DNA of 7,758 nt from Emcibacteraceae bacterium (GTDB taxonomy: Bacteria; Pseudomonadota; Alphaproteobacteria; Sphingomonadales; Emcibacteraceae), in assembly GCA_016763335.1 (NCBI GenBank), contig JAESUD010000348.1, forward strand, positions 1 to 7,758, read 5' to 3'. Below, in pieces: positions 1-6,954 of this stretch. Both the position numbers and the translations under genes were made by a program. The notes below the pieces were generated by a model. It saw only the letters and a list, made by a program, of their open reading frames with translations. It was not told where the DNA came from and did no database searches. Each line of letters opens with the position of its first letter. Positions within the stretch are counted from its first letter, which is position 1.

Positions 1-850
1 CTGCTTCGTTGGAATAAAGTCCCCTGGCCACACCAGCTTGAATTGCCGCCTTGATCGCGACACCGGCAAAACCACCCGCAGCAGCCGTACCGTTTATAGC
101 CCCGTCAAAAATCAACATAAAGGCATCCGGTATCGATGAAAAATTCAGTACTAAAATAATAATTCCGACAAATAAATAAAGCCCCGTCATGACGGGCACT
201 GTTACTTCGGCCATTCTAGCGATTGATTTAATACCGCCGATAATCACAACAAAAACCAACAATGACAAACATGCACCACTTATATAAGGATCAATGGAAA
301 AATTAAATTCGAAAACTTTGGCAATAGCATTCGCCTGTATCATGTTTCCAGTGCCAATTCCGCCGAGTACCATTAGAACGGCATATACCGACCCAAGCCA
401 TACCATTTTTTTTGGTAAGCCAAATTTCATATAATACATTGGGCCACCAACGAAGAACCCGTTCTTGTCTTTGGTTCTATACTTAATAGCCAGCACGCCT
501 TCTGCATATTTTGATGCCATACCGCAAAGAGCCGTAATCCACATCCAGAAAATAGCGCCCGGCCCGCCAATGACAATCGCCGCAGCAACACCAATAATGT
601 TCCCCGCGCCAATAGTACCGGAAAGTGCAGTCATTAAAGACTGCATAGGGGTGATACCGTTATGGGCATCGGTATGTGACATTGATTTTTTACTAAAGAG
701 ACTTTTGAAACCTGCTTTTAATCGCCTAATTGGCATAAACTTAAGGCCAATAGTTAAATAAACACCCGTACCAAGCAGCAATGTCAGCATAATCGGCCCC
801 CAAACGATATTACTTAAATTTTGAGCAAACTCTGCTAACGCAAGCTCCAT
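1..850 (-). CDS. AGCS-family sodium:alanine/glycine symporter, N-terminal part (cut by window edge)
   Basis: An inner-membrane carrier expected to bring alanine or glycine into the cell with sodium. The frame stays open from the ATG at 850 to base 1, giving 283 residues and no stop; family members are usually about 450 to 550 residues, so roughly the last third lies outside. What is seen: a glycine-rich first transmembrane region with GTIGAGNIIGVA (residues 78-89), the AGCS signature PGAIFWMWITALCGMASKY (97-115), the conserved GGPMYYM (135-141), GGIGTGNMIQANA (163-175), and further hydrophobic helices near 150-165, 190-207 and 218-236. The last visible residues, GVARGLYSNEA, also match the family. 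The start is supported by GGGAG (857-861), six bases upstream. It lies 148 bases downstream of the asparagine-synthase-like gene on the same strand and has its own candidate promoter. Family assignment is firm; the exact substrate cannot be told from sequence. Confidence 0.95.
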   Translation of the reverse strand, partial: MELALAEFAQNLSNIVWGPIMLTLLLGTGVYLTIGLKFMPIRRLKAGFKSLFSKKSMSHTDAHNGITPMQSLMTALSGTIGAGNIIGVAAAIVIGGPGAIFWMWITALCGMASKYAEGVLAIKYRTKDKNGFFVGGPMYYMKFGLPKKMVWLGSVYAVLMVLGGIGTGNMIQANAIAKVFEFNFSIDPYISGACLSLLVFVVIIGGIKSIARMAEVTVPVMTGLYLFVGIIILVLNFSSIPDAFMLIFDGAINGTAAAGGFAGVAIKAAIQAGVARGLYSNEA

Positions 851-856
851 AAATCA

Positions 857-861
857 CTCCC
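857..861 (-). promoter_or_regulatory. Ribosome binding site of the AGCS symporter
   Basis: GGGAG on the minus strand, six bases before the ATG at 850. It fixes the start of a gene whose end is not in the window. Confidence 0.75.
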
Positions 862-882
862 AACAATATTTTGTTTTCGGTG

Positions 883-910
883 ATTTTAATGAGATTGTGA
901 CTTAAAGCAA
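883..910 (-). promoter_or_regulatory. Candidate sigma-70 promoter of the symporter gene
   Basis: Read on the minus strand, TTGCTT (910-905) is followed after 16 bases by TAAAAT (888-883), a 5 of 6 match to the -10 consensus. The -35 match is weak; an overlapping TTGTCA (916-911) is a better hexamer but is spaced too far away. Transcription would start near 876, leaving a leader of about 26 bases that contains the ribosome binding site. Inferred from consensus matching only. Confidence 0.35.
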
Positions 911-919
911 TGACAAAAA

Positions 920-936
920 TAGTTCAGACTGAATTA
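920..936. promoter_or_regulatory. Near-perfect 17-base inverted repeat, possible operator
   Basis: The bases TAGTTCAGACTGAATTA form two half-sites, TTCAG and CTGAA, around a central A, with two further matching pairs outside one mismatch. The dyad sits about 10 bases upstream of the candidate -35 hexamer of the symporter promoter, where an activator could bind. No regulator gene is nearby and the motif was not matched to a known regulator. With a one-base centre it would not form an RNA hairpin, so a protein site is the more natural reading. Confidence 0.3.
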
Positions 937-998
937 CACCCACCCCAAAAACGCTTTAGGCGCGATGTGGGATTTGAGGGTATATTTCTTTCCAACGC

Positions 999-2519
999 TT
1001 ATTCAGGCTTGTCTTTTGTTAAATATTTTTCAATATGGGTCAAATAAATTGGAATATAATGCATGCTGTTCTCTTCATTATAATATGACGGAAATAACAA
1101 CCCTTTAATCGTACGCATGATCACAAAACGAAAACTTATTTTTGCACCGCCACCTAAATTCTTCAAATAATAAAACAACAATTTTAATGATTGAGTGATG
1201 GCTTCGGAAGTTTTGACTTTTTTACGTGGCGCGTCCTTATTTTCATATGGCAGATGCGCATATTGTGGATAAAATTTTGATATCGCTTTCGTATGAAAGT
1301 TATGATCAAGAAAATATTCAACAGGTAATGACGTAAGAAATTCAAACACTTCCGGATCAAGAAAAGGCGCAAAAACATGGCATTTTCTTTGTAATATCAT
1401 CCAGCTTGAAGCCGCGCCACTACGCCTTGAAAGATTCCAAAGTGAAAACATTGCTATTGGATTACGGAAATCTTTTTGTTTTTCAAGTTCCGCAGCATAT
1501 GTTTTTACCGCAAGTTCTCTATTAAATATTTTATAGTTTTCCTCGCCAATCATTTTCTCAAGATAACCATCGTCACCGATAACATCATCTACAATCTCTT
1601 CATATTTTCCAGCTTTATAAAGATCATATCTATTTTTGGTTAAAAACTCGCCTGCGGAGAGAGTGCCGCCGCAAATTCCATCATAAATCGCGTCAAACCC
1701 ATTTTCTTCGAGATGATTTGCAACAGGCACAATCCAAGAATGATGAAGCGACATAAAATTAGTCACTTCATTTTTTTCAAGCTCCTGTTCAAGAGATATG
1801 GCAGGTTGGTCAAAAAGAACGTGATTTATCCCTAACTCTTTCGTAACTTCCTGAGCAATTATTGCATCCTGGTCTGGTTTTGGTGCCTGAGCCATTGTTG
1901 TAAGCGCTGTATCAACATCAAGCTTTGCTTTATCAAGGGCAAATAAAATATGCCTTGAATCGCGTCCTCCAGACAGAGGAAGGCCAATTTTTTTAAGCCC
2001 GGCATCTTTATATTTATCAACGGCTTTTTGGAACAGTTCACCAAACTTTATTATGGCATCGTCTAATGAAATATCACTTTTGGCGCCTTCTTTTGCCATA
2101 GCATCCTGTGTAATACTTAAACCATTAACATCATATTTAAGCGAAATTCCAGGCGGAAGAACTTTAATACCTTTAAAGGGGGTCATGTCACCAAGAAACA
2201 TTTCCATTCTTAAAAATACTGCAATAGCGGCGGTATCTAATTCCTTAACTTTACAAAGTTCAAGGAGTTCTAAGGGTGCAGTGGAAATCGCAAATACATC
2301 ATCATCCTGATAATAACATACTGGAAAAAACCCATATTCGTCATTGATAAATTCCAGGCAATCATTTTCATACTTCCACTCGGCAAACACGCCATGACGA
2401 GAATCTTCATCACCTATTTTATATCCAATGAATACATTTTTATCACCAACGGCTTCAATTCCGTTTTCAGTCTTACGAAGCACAATTGTTTTAGTGCCGA
2501 ATTCGCCCCTATTTATCAT
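999..2519 (-). CDS. Asparagine-synthase-related ATP-dependent amide ligase-like protein without glutaminase cysteine
   Basis: A 506-residue cytoplasmic protein related to class B asparagine synthetases, which adenylate a carboxylate and join it to an amine. Seen: an N-terminal remnant of the Ntn-type amidotransferase fold (NDEYGFFPVCYY, 59-70, and TPFKGIKVLPPG, 113-124), then the synthetase domain with PP-loop LSGGRDSRH (182-190) for ATP, an SRRSGAASSW helix (364-373), and PFLDPEVFEFLTSLP (385-399), a typical C-terminal signature. The protein starts MINRG, so the Cys that normally follows Met and releases ammonia from glutamine is absent, and the N-terminal domain is shorter than in AsnB. The segment DGICGGTLSAGEF (280-292) sits where AsnB has its acidic GEGxDE motif and has lost those acids. 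True asparagine synthesis from glutamine is therefore unlikely. Relatives without the Cys include lasso-peptide cyclases and beta-lactam synthetases, but no precursor, protease or other partner gene is visible. The gene is AT-richer than its neighbours in rows sampled. Start supported by GGGA seven bases upstream. Real substrate unknown. Confidence 0.88.
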   Translation of the reverse strand: MINRGEFGTKTIVLRKTENGIEAVGDKNVFIGYKIGDEDSRHGVFAEWKYENDCLEFINDEYGFFPVCYYQDDDVFAISTAPLELLELCKVKELDTAAIAVFLRMEMFLGDMTPFKGIKVLPPGISLKYDVNGLSITQDAMAKEGAKSDISLDDAIIKFGELFQKAVDKYKDAGLKKIGLPLSGGRDSRHILFALDKAKLDVDTALTTMAQAPKPDQDAIIAQEVTKELGINHVLFDQPAISLEQELEKNEVTNFMSLHHSWIVPVANHLEENGFDAIYDGICGGTLSAGEFLTKNRYDLYKAGKYEEIVDDVIGDDGYLEKMIGEENYKIFNRELAVKTYAAELEKQKDFRNPIAMFSLWNLSRRSGAASSWMILQRKCHVFAPFLDPEVFEFLTSLPVEYFLDHNFHTKAISKFYPQYAHLPYENKDAPRKKVKTSEAITQSLKLLFYYLKNLGGGAKISFRFVIMRTIKGLLFPSYYNEENSMHYIPIYLTHIEKYLTKDKPE

Positions 2520-2526
2520 TTACTTG

Positions 2527-2530
2527 TCCC
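2527..2530 (-). promoter_or_regulatory. Ribosome binding site of the asparagine-synthase-like gene
   Basis: GGGA on the minus strand, seven bases before the ATG at 2519. It supports the MINRG start and therefore the absence of the N-terminal catalytic cysteine. Confidence 0.6.
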
Positions 2531-2544
2531 AGCCTAATATAAAA

Positions 2545-2572
2545 ATATTATTTATAAATTATTCTTTTTGAA
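2545..2572 (-). promoter_or_regulatory. Candidate promoter of the asparagine-synthase-like gene
   Basis: On the minus strand TTCAAA (2572-2567) is followed after 16 bases by TAATAT (2550-2545), in a very AT-rich stretch that offers several alternative hexamers. The gap to the preceding gene is long enough for separate transcription. Weak, consensus-only evidence. Confidence 0.25.
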
Positions 2573-2581
2573 GTTATCCAA

Positions 2582-2601
2582 CCACCTTCTTCACAAGGCG
2601 G
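2582..2601 (-). other. Small hairpin between the carbonic anhydrase-like and asparagine-synthase-like genes
   Basis: On the minus strand CCGCCTT and AAGGTGG can pair as seven base pairs, including one G-U, around a six-base loop. It lies 33 bases beyond the stop of the carbonic anhydrase-like gene and is its only GC-rich downstream structure. No run of T follows, so it is not a standard intrinsic terminator; it could stabilise the 3' end of the upstream message or be chance. Confidence 0.3.
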
Positions 2602-2634
2602 CACATAATATACGACAAAATAAATAACAATTTA

Positions 2635-3201
2635 TTACTTTTTCAGACTTAAATATTCACTGAGATATTTTTGCGCTAATTTTGCGTATCCATTTGAGCC
2701 AAATACATTATTTTCCAACATTTTAGGGCTCATTTCCCTAACGTATTTTGCCGGACGTCCCATCCACAGCTCTGCCTCGCCAATCGTTTTACCCGGACTA
2801 AGCAAAGACCCAGCCGCGAGCATCCCACGCGCACAAATGCGGCTATTATCCATTGTTGCGGCATTAAATCCGACAAACCCACCATCTTCAATAGTTGTAC
2901 CGTGAACCATTGCCATATGACCGATCAATACATCATCACCAATTTGCGTGTTAATGCCCCCACTACTAACATGGATAACGCTACCATCCTGAATATTGGA
3001 ACTTTCGCCAATGATGACACTCCCCACATCACCGCGAATAACCACATTAAACCAGATACTACTACCAGTGCCTATTTTAACATTGCCGATTATTCGTGCA
3101 CCGGGTGCAATAAAGCAATTGTCGGCAATTTCCGGCCATACCCCACCAAAAGGGTATAATTTTCCGCCACCATTTGCGATTTTAAATGTTTGATTTTCCA
3201 T
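2635..3201 (-). CDS. Gamma-carbonic anhydrase-like hexapeptide-repeat protein
   Basis: A 188-residue left-handed beta-helix protein of the gamma-carbonic anhydrase/YrdA/PaaY group, expected to act as a cytoplasmic trimer with metal between subunits. Hexapeptide-type turns run from about residue 26 to 140 (for example CFIAPGARIIGNVKIGTGS, 29-47). The family motifs are present: NVVIRGDVG (52-60), NIQDGSVIHV (69-78) and IGHMAMVHG (93-101), which supply three candidate zinc-binding histidines, H77, H95 and H100. A helical C-terminal tail follows WMGRPAKYVREM (146-157). Length is normal for the family. The segment VGFNAATMD (110-118) differs from the common VGMGA form. The gene starts one base after the stop of the dehydratase gene and has no strong ribosome site of its own, so the two are probably translated in a coupled way. 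Many members have no proven carbonic anhydrase activity, so the reaction should be treated as likely rather than certain. Confidence 0.93.
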   Translation of the reverse strand: MENQTFKIANGGGKLYPFGGVWPEIADNCFIAPGARIIGNVKIGTGSSIWFNVVIRGDVGSVIIGESSNIQDGSVIHVSSGGINTQIGDDVLIGHMAMVHGTTIEDGGFVGFNAATMDNSRICARGMLAAGSLLSPGKTIGEAELWMGRPAKYVREMSPKMLENNVFGSNGYAKLAQKYLSEYLSLKK

Positions 3202-3202
3202 T

Positions 3203-4186
3203 TTAAGAATTTAAAGCCTTGATAAAATTTTCTTCATCTACATTGCCGCCGCTTAAGACAATGCAAACCTTCTTTCCTTTAACATCAATTTTTCCGTGAA
3301 GCACTGCGGCTAGTGCCACAGAGGCACCGGGTTCAACAACAAGTTTCATTTTCTCCCATGCATATTTCATGGCCGATAGAACTTCGTCATCCGTTACCGT
3401 TAAAACACCTGATAAATTATTACTCATTATTGTGAATGTCATTTTTTCTGGATGCTGTGTCAAAATAGCATCACAAATTGTACCCGATGACCTTGCATTG
3501 CTTTCGATCTTACCACTTTCAAGTGACCTTTGAACATCATTAAACCCATCCGGCTCTACACCGTAAATTTCAGTTTTTGGACTTACCCCTTTTATGGCAA
3601 TAGAGCATCCGGATATCAGGCCACCACCACCAATAGGTGTCATGAATATATCGAATTTAACGGATTTCTCTTCTGCTTGTTGTACTGCTTCGAGTGCCAC
3701 TGTCCCTTGACCTGAGATAATATAAAAATCTTCAAACGAAGGCACCACAATCGCACCTGTTTCTTTAGAAATATTATCAGCAATTTCCTCACGGCTTTCT
3801 TTATCCCGGTCATATGTAACAACTTTAGCACCGTAATTCCTAGTGTTTTGCAATTTCATTTTAGGTGAATCTTCTGGCATAACAATAGTTGCATCGATGC
3901 CAAGTAACTTTGCAGATGCAGCCACCCCTTGCGCATGATTACCAGATGAATAAGCGACAACACCTTTTTTCTTTTCTTCATCATTAAGACGACTAAGGCG
4001 GTTATAAGCACCACGAAATTTAAACGCACCAACACGTTGTAAACATTCCGCTTTTACGTATATTTCTGCTGATAATTTTTGTGACATATCTTCGCATTTC
4101 AATAGAGGTGTCTTTACAGCTACATCGGAAATTTTAGCCGCTGCCGATATAACATCTTTAAGTTCTGGTAATATATTTTCATTCAT
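3203..4186 (-). CDS. PLP-dependent threonine/serine dehydratase or serine racemase-type enzyme
   Basis: A 327-residue fold-type II PLP enzyme. Members convert threonine or serine to 2-oxo acids plus ammonia, or racemize serine. Seen: GAFKFRGAYN (53-62) with PLP lysine K56, the substrate/cofactor loop SSGNHAQG (80-87), glycine-rich phosphate loop GGGGLISG (186-193), EPGASVALAA (285-294) and VLSGGNVD (310-317), with S312 placed to contact the PLP ring nitrogen. There is no C-terminal ACT-like regulatory domain, so it resembles the short catabolic form rather than isoleucine-pathway IlvA, and feedback control by isoleucine is not expected. E211 and D217 match two of the divalent-cation ligands of mammalian serine racemase, leaving racemase or hydroxyaspartate dehydratase activity open. 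First gene of the minus-strand group; a candidate promoter lies just upstream and the next gene follows after one base. The ATG at 4186 has only a weak purine stretch (AGAGA) upstream. Confidence 0.93.
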   Translation of the reverse strand: MNENILPELKDVISAAAKISDVAVKTPLLKCEDMSQKLSAEIYVKAECLQRVGAFKFRGAYNRLSRLNDEEKKKGVVAYSSGNHAQGVAASAKLLGIDATIVMPEDSPKMKLQNTRNYGAKVVTYDRDKESREEIADNISKETGAIVVPSFEDFYIISGQGTVALEAVQQAEEKSVKFDIFMTPIGGGGLISGCSIAIKGVSPKTEIYGVEPDGFNDVQRSLESGKIESNARSSGTICDAILTQHPEKMTFTIMSNNLSGVLTVTDDEVLSAMKYAWEKMKLVVEPGASVALAAVLHGKIDVKGKKVCIVLSGGNVDEENFIKALNS

Positions 4187-4212
4187 TGAATTCTAATCTC
4201 TTTTTTTAACAA

Positions 4213-4240
4213 ATATTATAAAAGGCATATTTATTATCAA
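4213..4240 (-). promoter_or_regulatory. Candidate promoter of the dehydratase/carbonic anhydrase-like pair
   Basis: On the minus strand TTGATA (4240-4235) is followed after 16 bases by TAATAT (4218-4213); an overlapping perfect TATAAT (4220-4215) has a 14-base spacer. Transcription would start near 4206, about 20 bases before the ATG. It lies in the divergent region shared with the carboxypeptidase gene. Confidence 0.4.
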
Positions 4241-4341
4241 TATACTCGTTCAACAATCCGTTGCAACCACCATTCCATCTTACCGGTTAGACAAGAATAT
4301 TTTTCCTTAAACATTCTCTTCCCTTGCTTGTTTTAACGCTT

Positions 4342-4369
4342 TTGAATAGGGTTTATTCCTATATATAAA
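4342..4369 (+). promoter_or_regulatory. Candidate promoter of the M14 carboxypeptidase gene
   Basis: TTGAAT (4342-4347) is followed after 16 bases by TATAAA (4364-4369), a 5 of 6 match to the -10 box. Transcription would begin near 4376, leaving a short leader that just includes the GGGAG ribosome site. Between this and the opposing promoter (about 4241-4341) I see no clear operator or hairpin. Confidence 0.45.
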
Positions 4370-4378
4370 AAACTTCGC

Positions 4379-4383
4379 GGGAG
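4379..4383 (+). promoter_or_regulatory. Ribosome binding site that decides the carboxypeptidase start
   Basis: GGGAG lies six bases before the ATG at 4390 and fifteen before the in-frame ATG at 4399, so it favours the first start. Confidence 0.75.
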
Positions 4384-4389
4384 CCTAAA

Positions 4390-6954
4390 ATGAGAATTAT
4401 GAAATTGCTGATTAGCAGTGTATTTATTTGTTCCATTGCATTAACTGCCAATGCTCAAGAGCTAAGGGGAAAAAGTTTCTATCCTGATGATGTTAATTAT
4501 AATCCAAACATTCCAAAACCCGAAGATATCATTGGTCATCCGTTAGGTCACCGCGTGGCGCGGCATGATCTATTGCTTAAATATATGCGCATTGTTGCAG
4601 AAAAATCCGATCGGGTTAATGTTGAAACCATCGCCCAAACCCATGAAGGTCGCGATATTTTAATGTTGACAATAAGCTCCCCTGAAAATATGGCGCGAAT
4701 TGATGAAATTAAAGCGGCCCATGTTGCCTTAAGTGATCCAAACTCGGATCAGAAAATCAGTACTGACATGCCAGTGGTCACATGGCTTAATTACGGCGTT
4801 CACGGCGCGGAAGTTAGCTCGACCGATAGTTCTATGGCAGTCGCCTATTATCTGGCGGCAGCCGAGGGAAATTATATTGATGAAACCCTTAAAAACAGTG
4901 TCATATTGATCATTGCCACATTCAATCCGGACGGTAATAGCCGCCAATCGGCATGGAACCATATGCATGGCTCAAACGTTAGCATCACCGATCCTAACGG
5001 CAGAAATCATAATACATTCTGGCCCGGCGGCAGAACAAATCATTACTGGTTTGACCTCAACCGTCAATGGTTACTGCAACAACAACCCGGGCCGCAAGGC
5101 TGGGTCAAGAAATTCCACGAATGGAAACCCAATATAAGCGTCGATCACCATGAAATGGGCACCAATAGCACATTTTATATCCCGCCCGGGGTACCAGATC
5201 GTACCTATCCCTTTATCCCCACTGAATCCATGGATTTACTCGCCGAAGTCACAAGCCGTCCACGCGATTTTATGGACAGCGAAGCGAGACTGTATTTCAG
5301 TGAAGAAGGCTATGATAATTTTTACATCGGCAAAGGGGCTACCTACCCTCATATGAATGCTGGCATCGGGTTATTACTTGAGCAGGCAAGAACCTTGGGT
5401 GAAATTGAAACCGTCCATGGCATTTTATCTTTCCGTGATAATGTCAGAACATATCTTAATTTAAGTCTTTCTCTCGTTCGCGCAGGATTAGAACTCCGCC
5501 CAAGACTGCTTGATTATCAAAAAAGATTTTACCGTGATGCTATGAAACTAGCATCTGATGATGACATTAAAGGGTATATATTCGCCTCACCAAAAGATAA
5601 AGCCCGAGGGTTTCATTTTCGTGAAATGCTAGGCCGTCATAAAATTGAGGTTAATATTTTAAATCGTGATGTCACTGTGGACGGCAAAACATATAAAGCG
5701 CACGAAAGCTATTTAGTTAAAACCAATCAAAAGCAATATACCCTCATCAAAGGCATCTTTGAAAAAATCACCACATTCGATAATAATACTTTTTATGATG
5801 TTTCCGGCTTTACCATGCCCCTCTCATTCGGCATGGATTTTGCGCCAGTAGGTTCACGGGAAACATCAAACGCAGGAGACATCGTCTTACCTGTATTTCC
5901 AACGGAAACACCACCTGAAAAAGCCAGTGTCGCATATCTGTTTGAATGGAACGAATATTACGCGCCGCGCGCTTTAAACCGCATTTTGCAAGCAGGGTTA
6001 AAGCCTAAAGTGGCAACAAAACCGTTCAGCATTAATACCGCAGAGGGTAAAATCAATATGGCCGCAGGCAGTATTATGCTTCCTGTTGGCTGGCAAGGCG
6101 GATTTGCCCATAGTGATGTATCAAAAATCATGGAAACGATTGCCCTAAAAGACGGCATAAAAATTCATGCGGTTGGCAGCGTCCGGACACCCACCGCAGG
6201 TATGGACCTTGGCAGTAATAATTTTAAAGTAATCGAAAAACCAAAAATCTTACTAATGGTCGGTGAAGGCATCCGCGCCTATGACGCTGGTGAAGTCTGG
6301 CATTTACTTGATTACCGCATGAGAATTCCGGTAACGCTATATGACAAAAGAAAACTCGGCTCATTGGATATCAGCGACTATACCCATATCATTTTTGTTG
6401 GCGGAGATTACGATACCGATGATGAAAGTCTAAAACGAAAATTATCCCGGTGGGTCCGCGACGGCGGCACTGTTATTGCCCACCGCCAAGGAGCGAAATG
6501 GGCTGGTGAAATTCTGCTGGATATTAAAGACGAGAAAGAAGAGTTTCCTTTAGAACGCCAAGATTACGCCGACAAAACCCCCAATGAAGTGGAAAACATT
6601 GTCGGCGGCGCCATCATGCAAGGTGATCTTGATATTACCCACCCTATTGGTTTTGGTTATGTAAACCGCGAAATATATACACACCGCGATACTTTAATCG
6701 CGTTCGATCCACCGAAAAATCCCTATGCAACAATTGTCTCGATCCCGGAAAATGCCGTGGCGTCCGGTTTTGCATCCAAAGATAACCAAGAAAACCTTGC
6801 AGGAAAAGCAATGGCCATTGCCGAAAGACTAGGCAAGGGTTCTGTGATATTATTTGCCAACAACCCGAATTTCAGGGCTTATTTCTATGGTTCAAACAAG
6901 ATGTTTTTAAACGGGTTATATTTTTCAAAGGCCTTTAACAAACCGAGAGACTAA
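4390..6954 (+). CDS. Secreted M14-family zinc carboxypeptidase with C-terminal amidotransferase-like domain
   Basis: An 854-residue exported peptidase expected to remove C-terminal residues from peptides in the periplasm or outside the cell. Residues 1-22 form a signal peptide with probable cleavage after ANA (20-22). The M14 domain (about 45-365) shows the zinc motif HGAE (H138, E141), NPDG (179-182) with R185 nearby, DLNR (222-225) with the usual Asn-Arg carboxylate-binding pair, and DHHEMGTNSTF (252-262) with H254 as likely third zinc ligand. LLLEQAR (328-334) supplies E331 as probable general base. All expected catalytic residues are present. A linker/beta-rich region follows; residues about 618-712 (ILLMVGEG, HIIFVGGDYD, WVRDGGTVIAHRQG) resemble the class I glutamine-amidotransferase fold. 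The mature chain contains no cysteine, so that domain cannot use a Cys nucleophile and is probably structural or binding. Length is normal for large M14 proteins of this type. The PhzF-like gene follows directly. Confidence 0.93.
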   Translation: MRIMKLLISSVFICSIALTANAQELRGKSFYPDDVNYNPNIPKPEDIIGHPLGHRVARHDLLLKYMRIVAEKSDRVNVETIAQTHEGRDILMLTISSPENMARIDEIKAAHVALSDPNSDQKISTDMPVVTWLNYGVHGAEVSSTDSSMAVAYYLAAAEGNYIDETLKNSVILIIATFNPDGNSRQSAWNHMHGSNVSITDPNGRNHNTFWPGGRTNHYWFDLNRQWLLQQQPGPQGWVKKFHEWKPNISVDHHEMGTNSTFYIPPGVPDRTYPFIPTESMDLLAEVTSRPRDFMDSEARLYFSEEGYDNFYIGKGATYPHMNAGIGLLLEQARTLGEIETVHGILSFRDNVRTYLNLSLSLVRAGLELRPRLLDYQKRFYRDAMKLASDDDIKGYIFASPKDKARGFHFREMLGRHKIEVNILNRDVTVDGKTYKAHESYLVKTNQKQYTLIKGIFEKITTFDNNTFYDVSGFTMPLSFGMDFAPVGSRETSNAGDIVLPVFPTETPPEKASVAYLFEWNEYYAPRALNRILQAGLKPKVATKPFSINTAEGKINMAAGSIMLPVGWQGGFAHSDVSKIMETIALKDGIKIHAVGSVRTPTAGMDLGSNNFKVIEKPKILLMVGEGIRAYDAGEVWHLLDYRMRIPVTLYDKRKLGSLDISDYTHIIFVGGDYDTDDESLKRKLSRWVRDGGTVIAHRQGAKWAGEILLDIKDEKEEFPLERQDYADKTPNEVENIVGGAIMQGDLDITHPIGFGYVNREIYTHRDTLIAFDPPKNPYATIVSIPENAVASGFASKDNQENLAGKAMAIAERLGKGSVILFANNPNFRAYFYGSNKMFLNGLYFSKAFNKPRD

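Noticed and set aside
465..761. A 98-codon plus-strand reading frame opposite the symporter gene
   Set aside because: The minus strand encodes the AGCS signature across this span; the plus frame is its shadow.
910..1047. A 45-codon plus-strand reading frame starting in the 851-998 gap
   Set aside because: It has no ribosome binding site and runs antisense into the 3' end of the asparagine-synthase-like gene; the product resembles nothing I recognise.
999..2519. Lasso-peptide biosynthesis locus based on the cyclase-like protein
   Set aside because: No B-type leader peptidase, precursor-recognition protein, precursor gene or export ABC transporter is present on either side within the window.
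2582..2601. Rho-independent terminator after the carbonic anhydrase-like gene
   Set aside because: The hairpin is short, includes a G-U pair and is not followed by a T run on the minus strand.
2574..2606. A ten-residue minus-strand frame (MCRLVKKVVG) just upstream of the asparagine-synthase-like gene, considered as a precursor or leader peptide
   Set aside because: No ribosome site precedes it, it is very short, and it lacks features of lasso precursors or of attenuator leader peptides.
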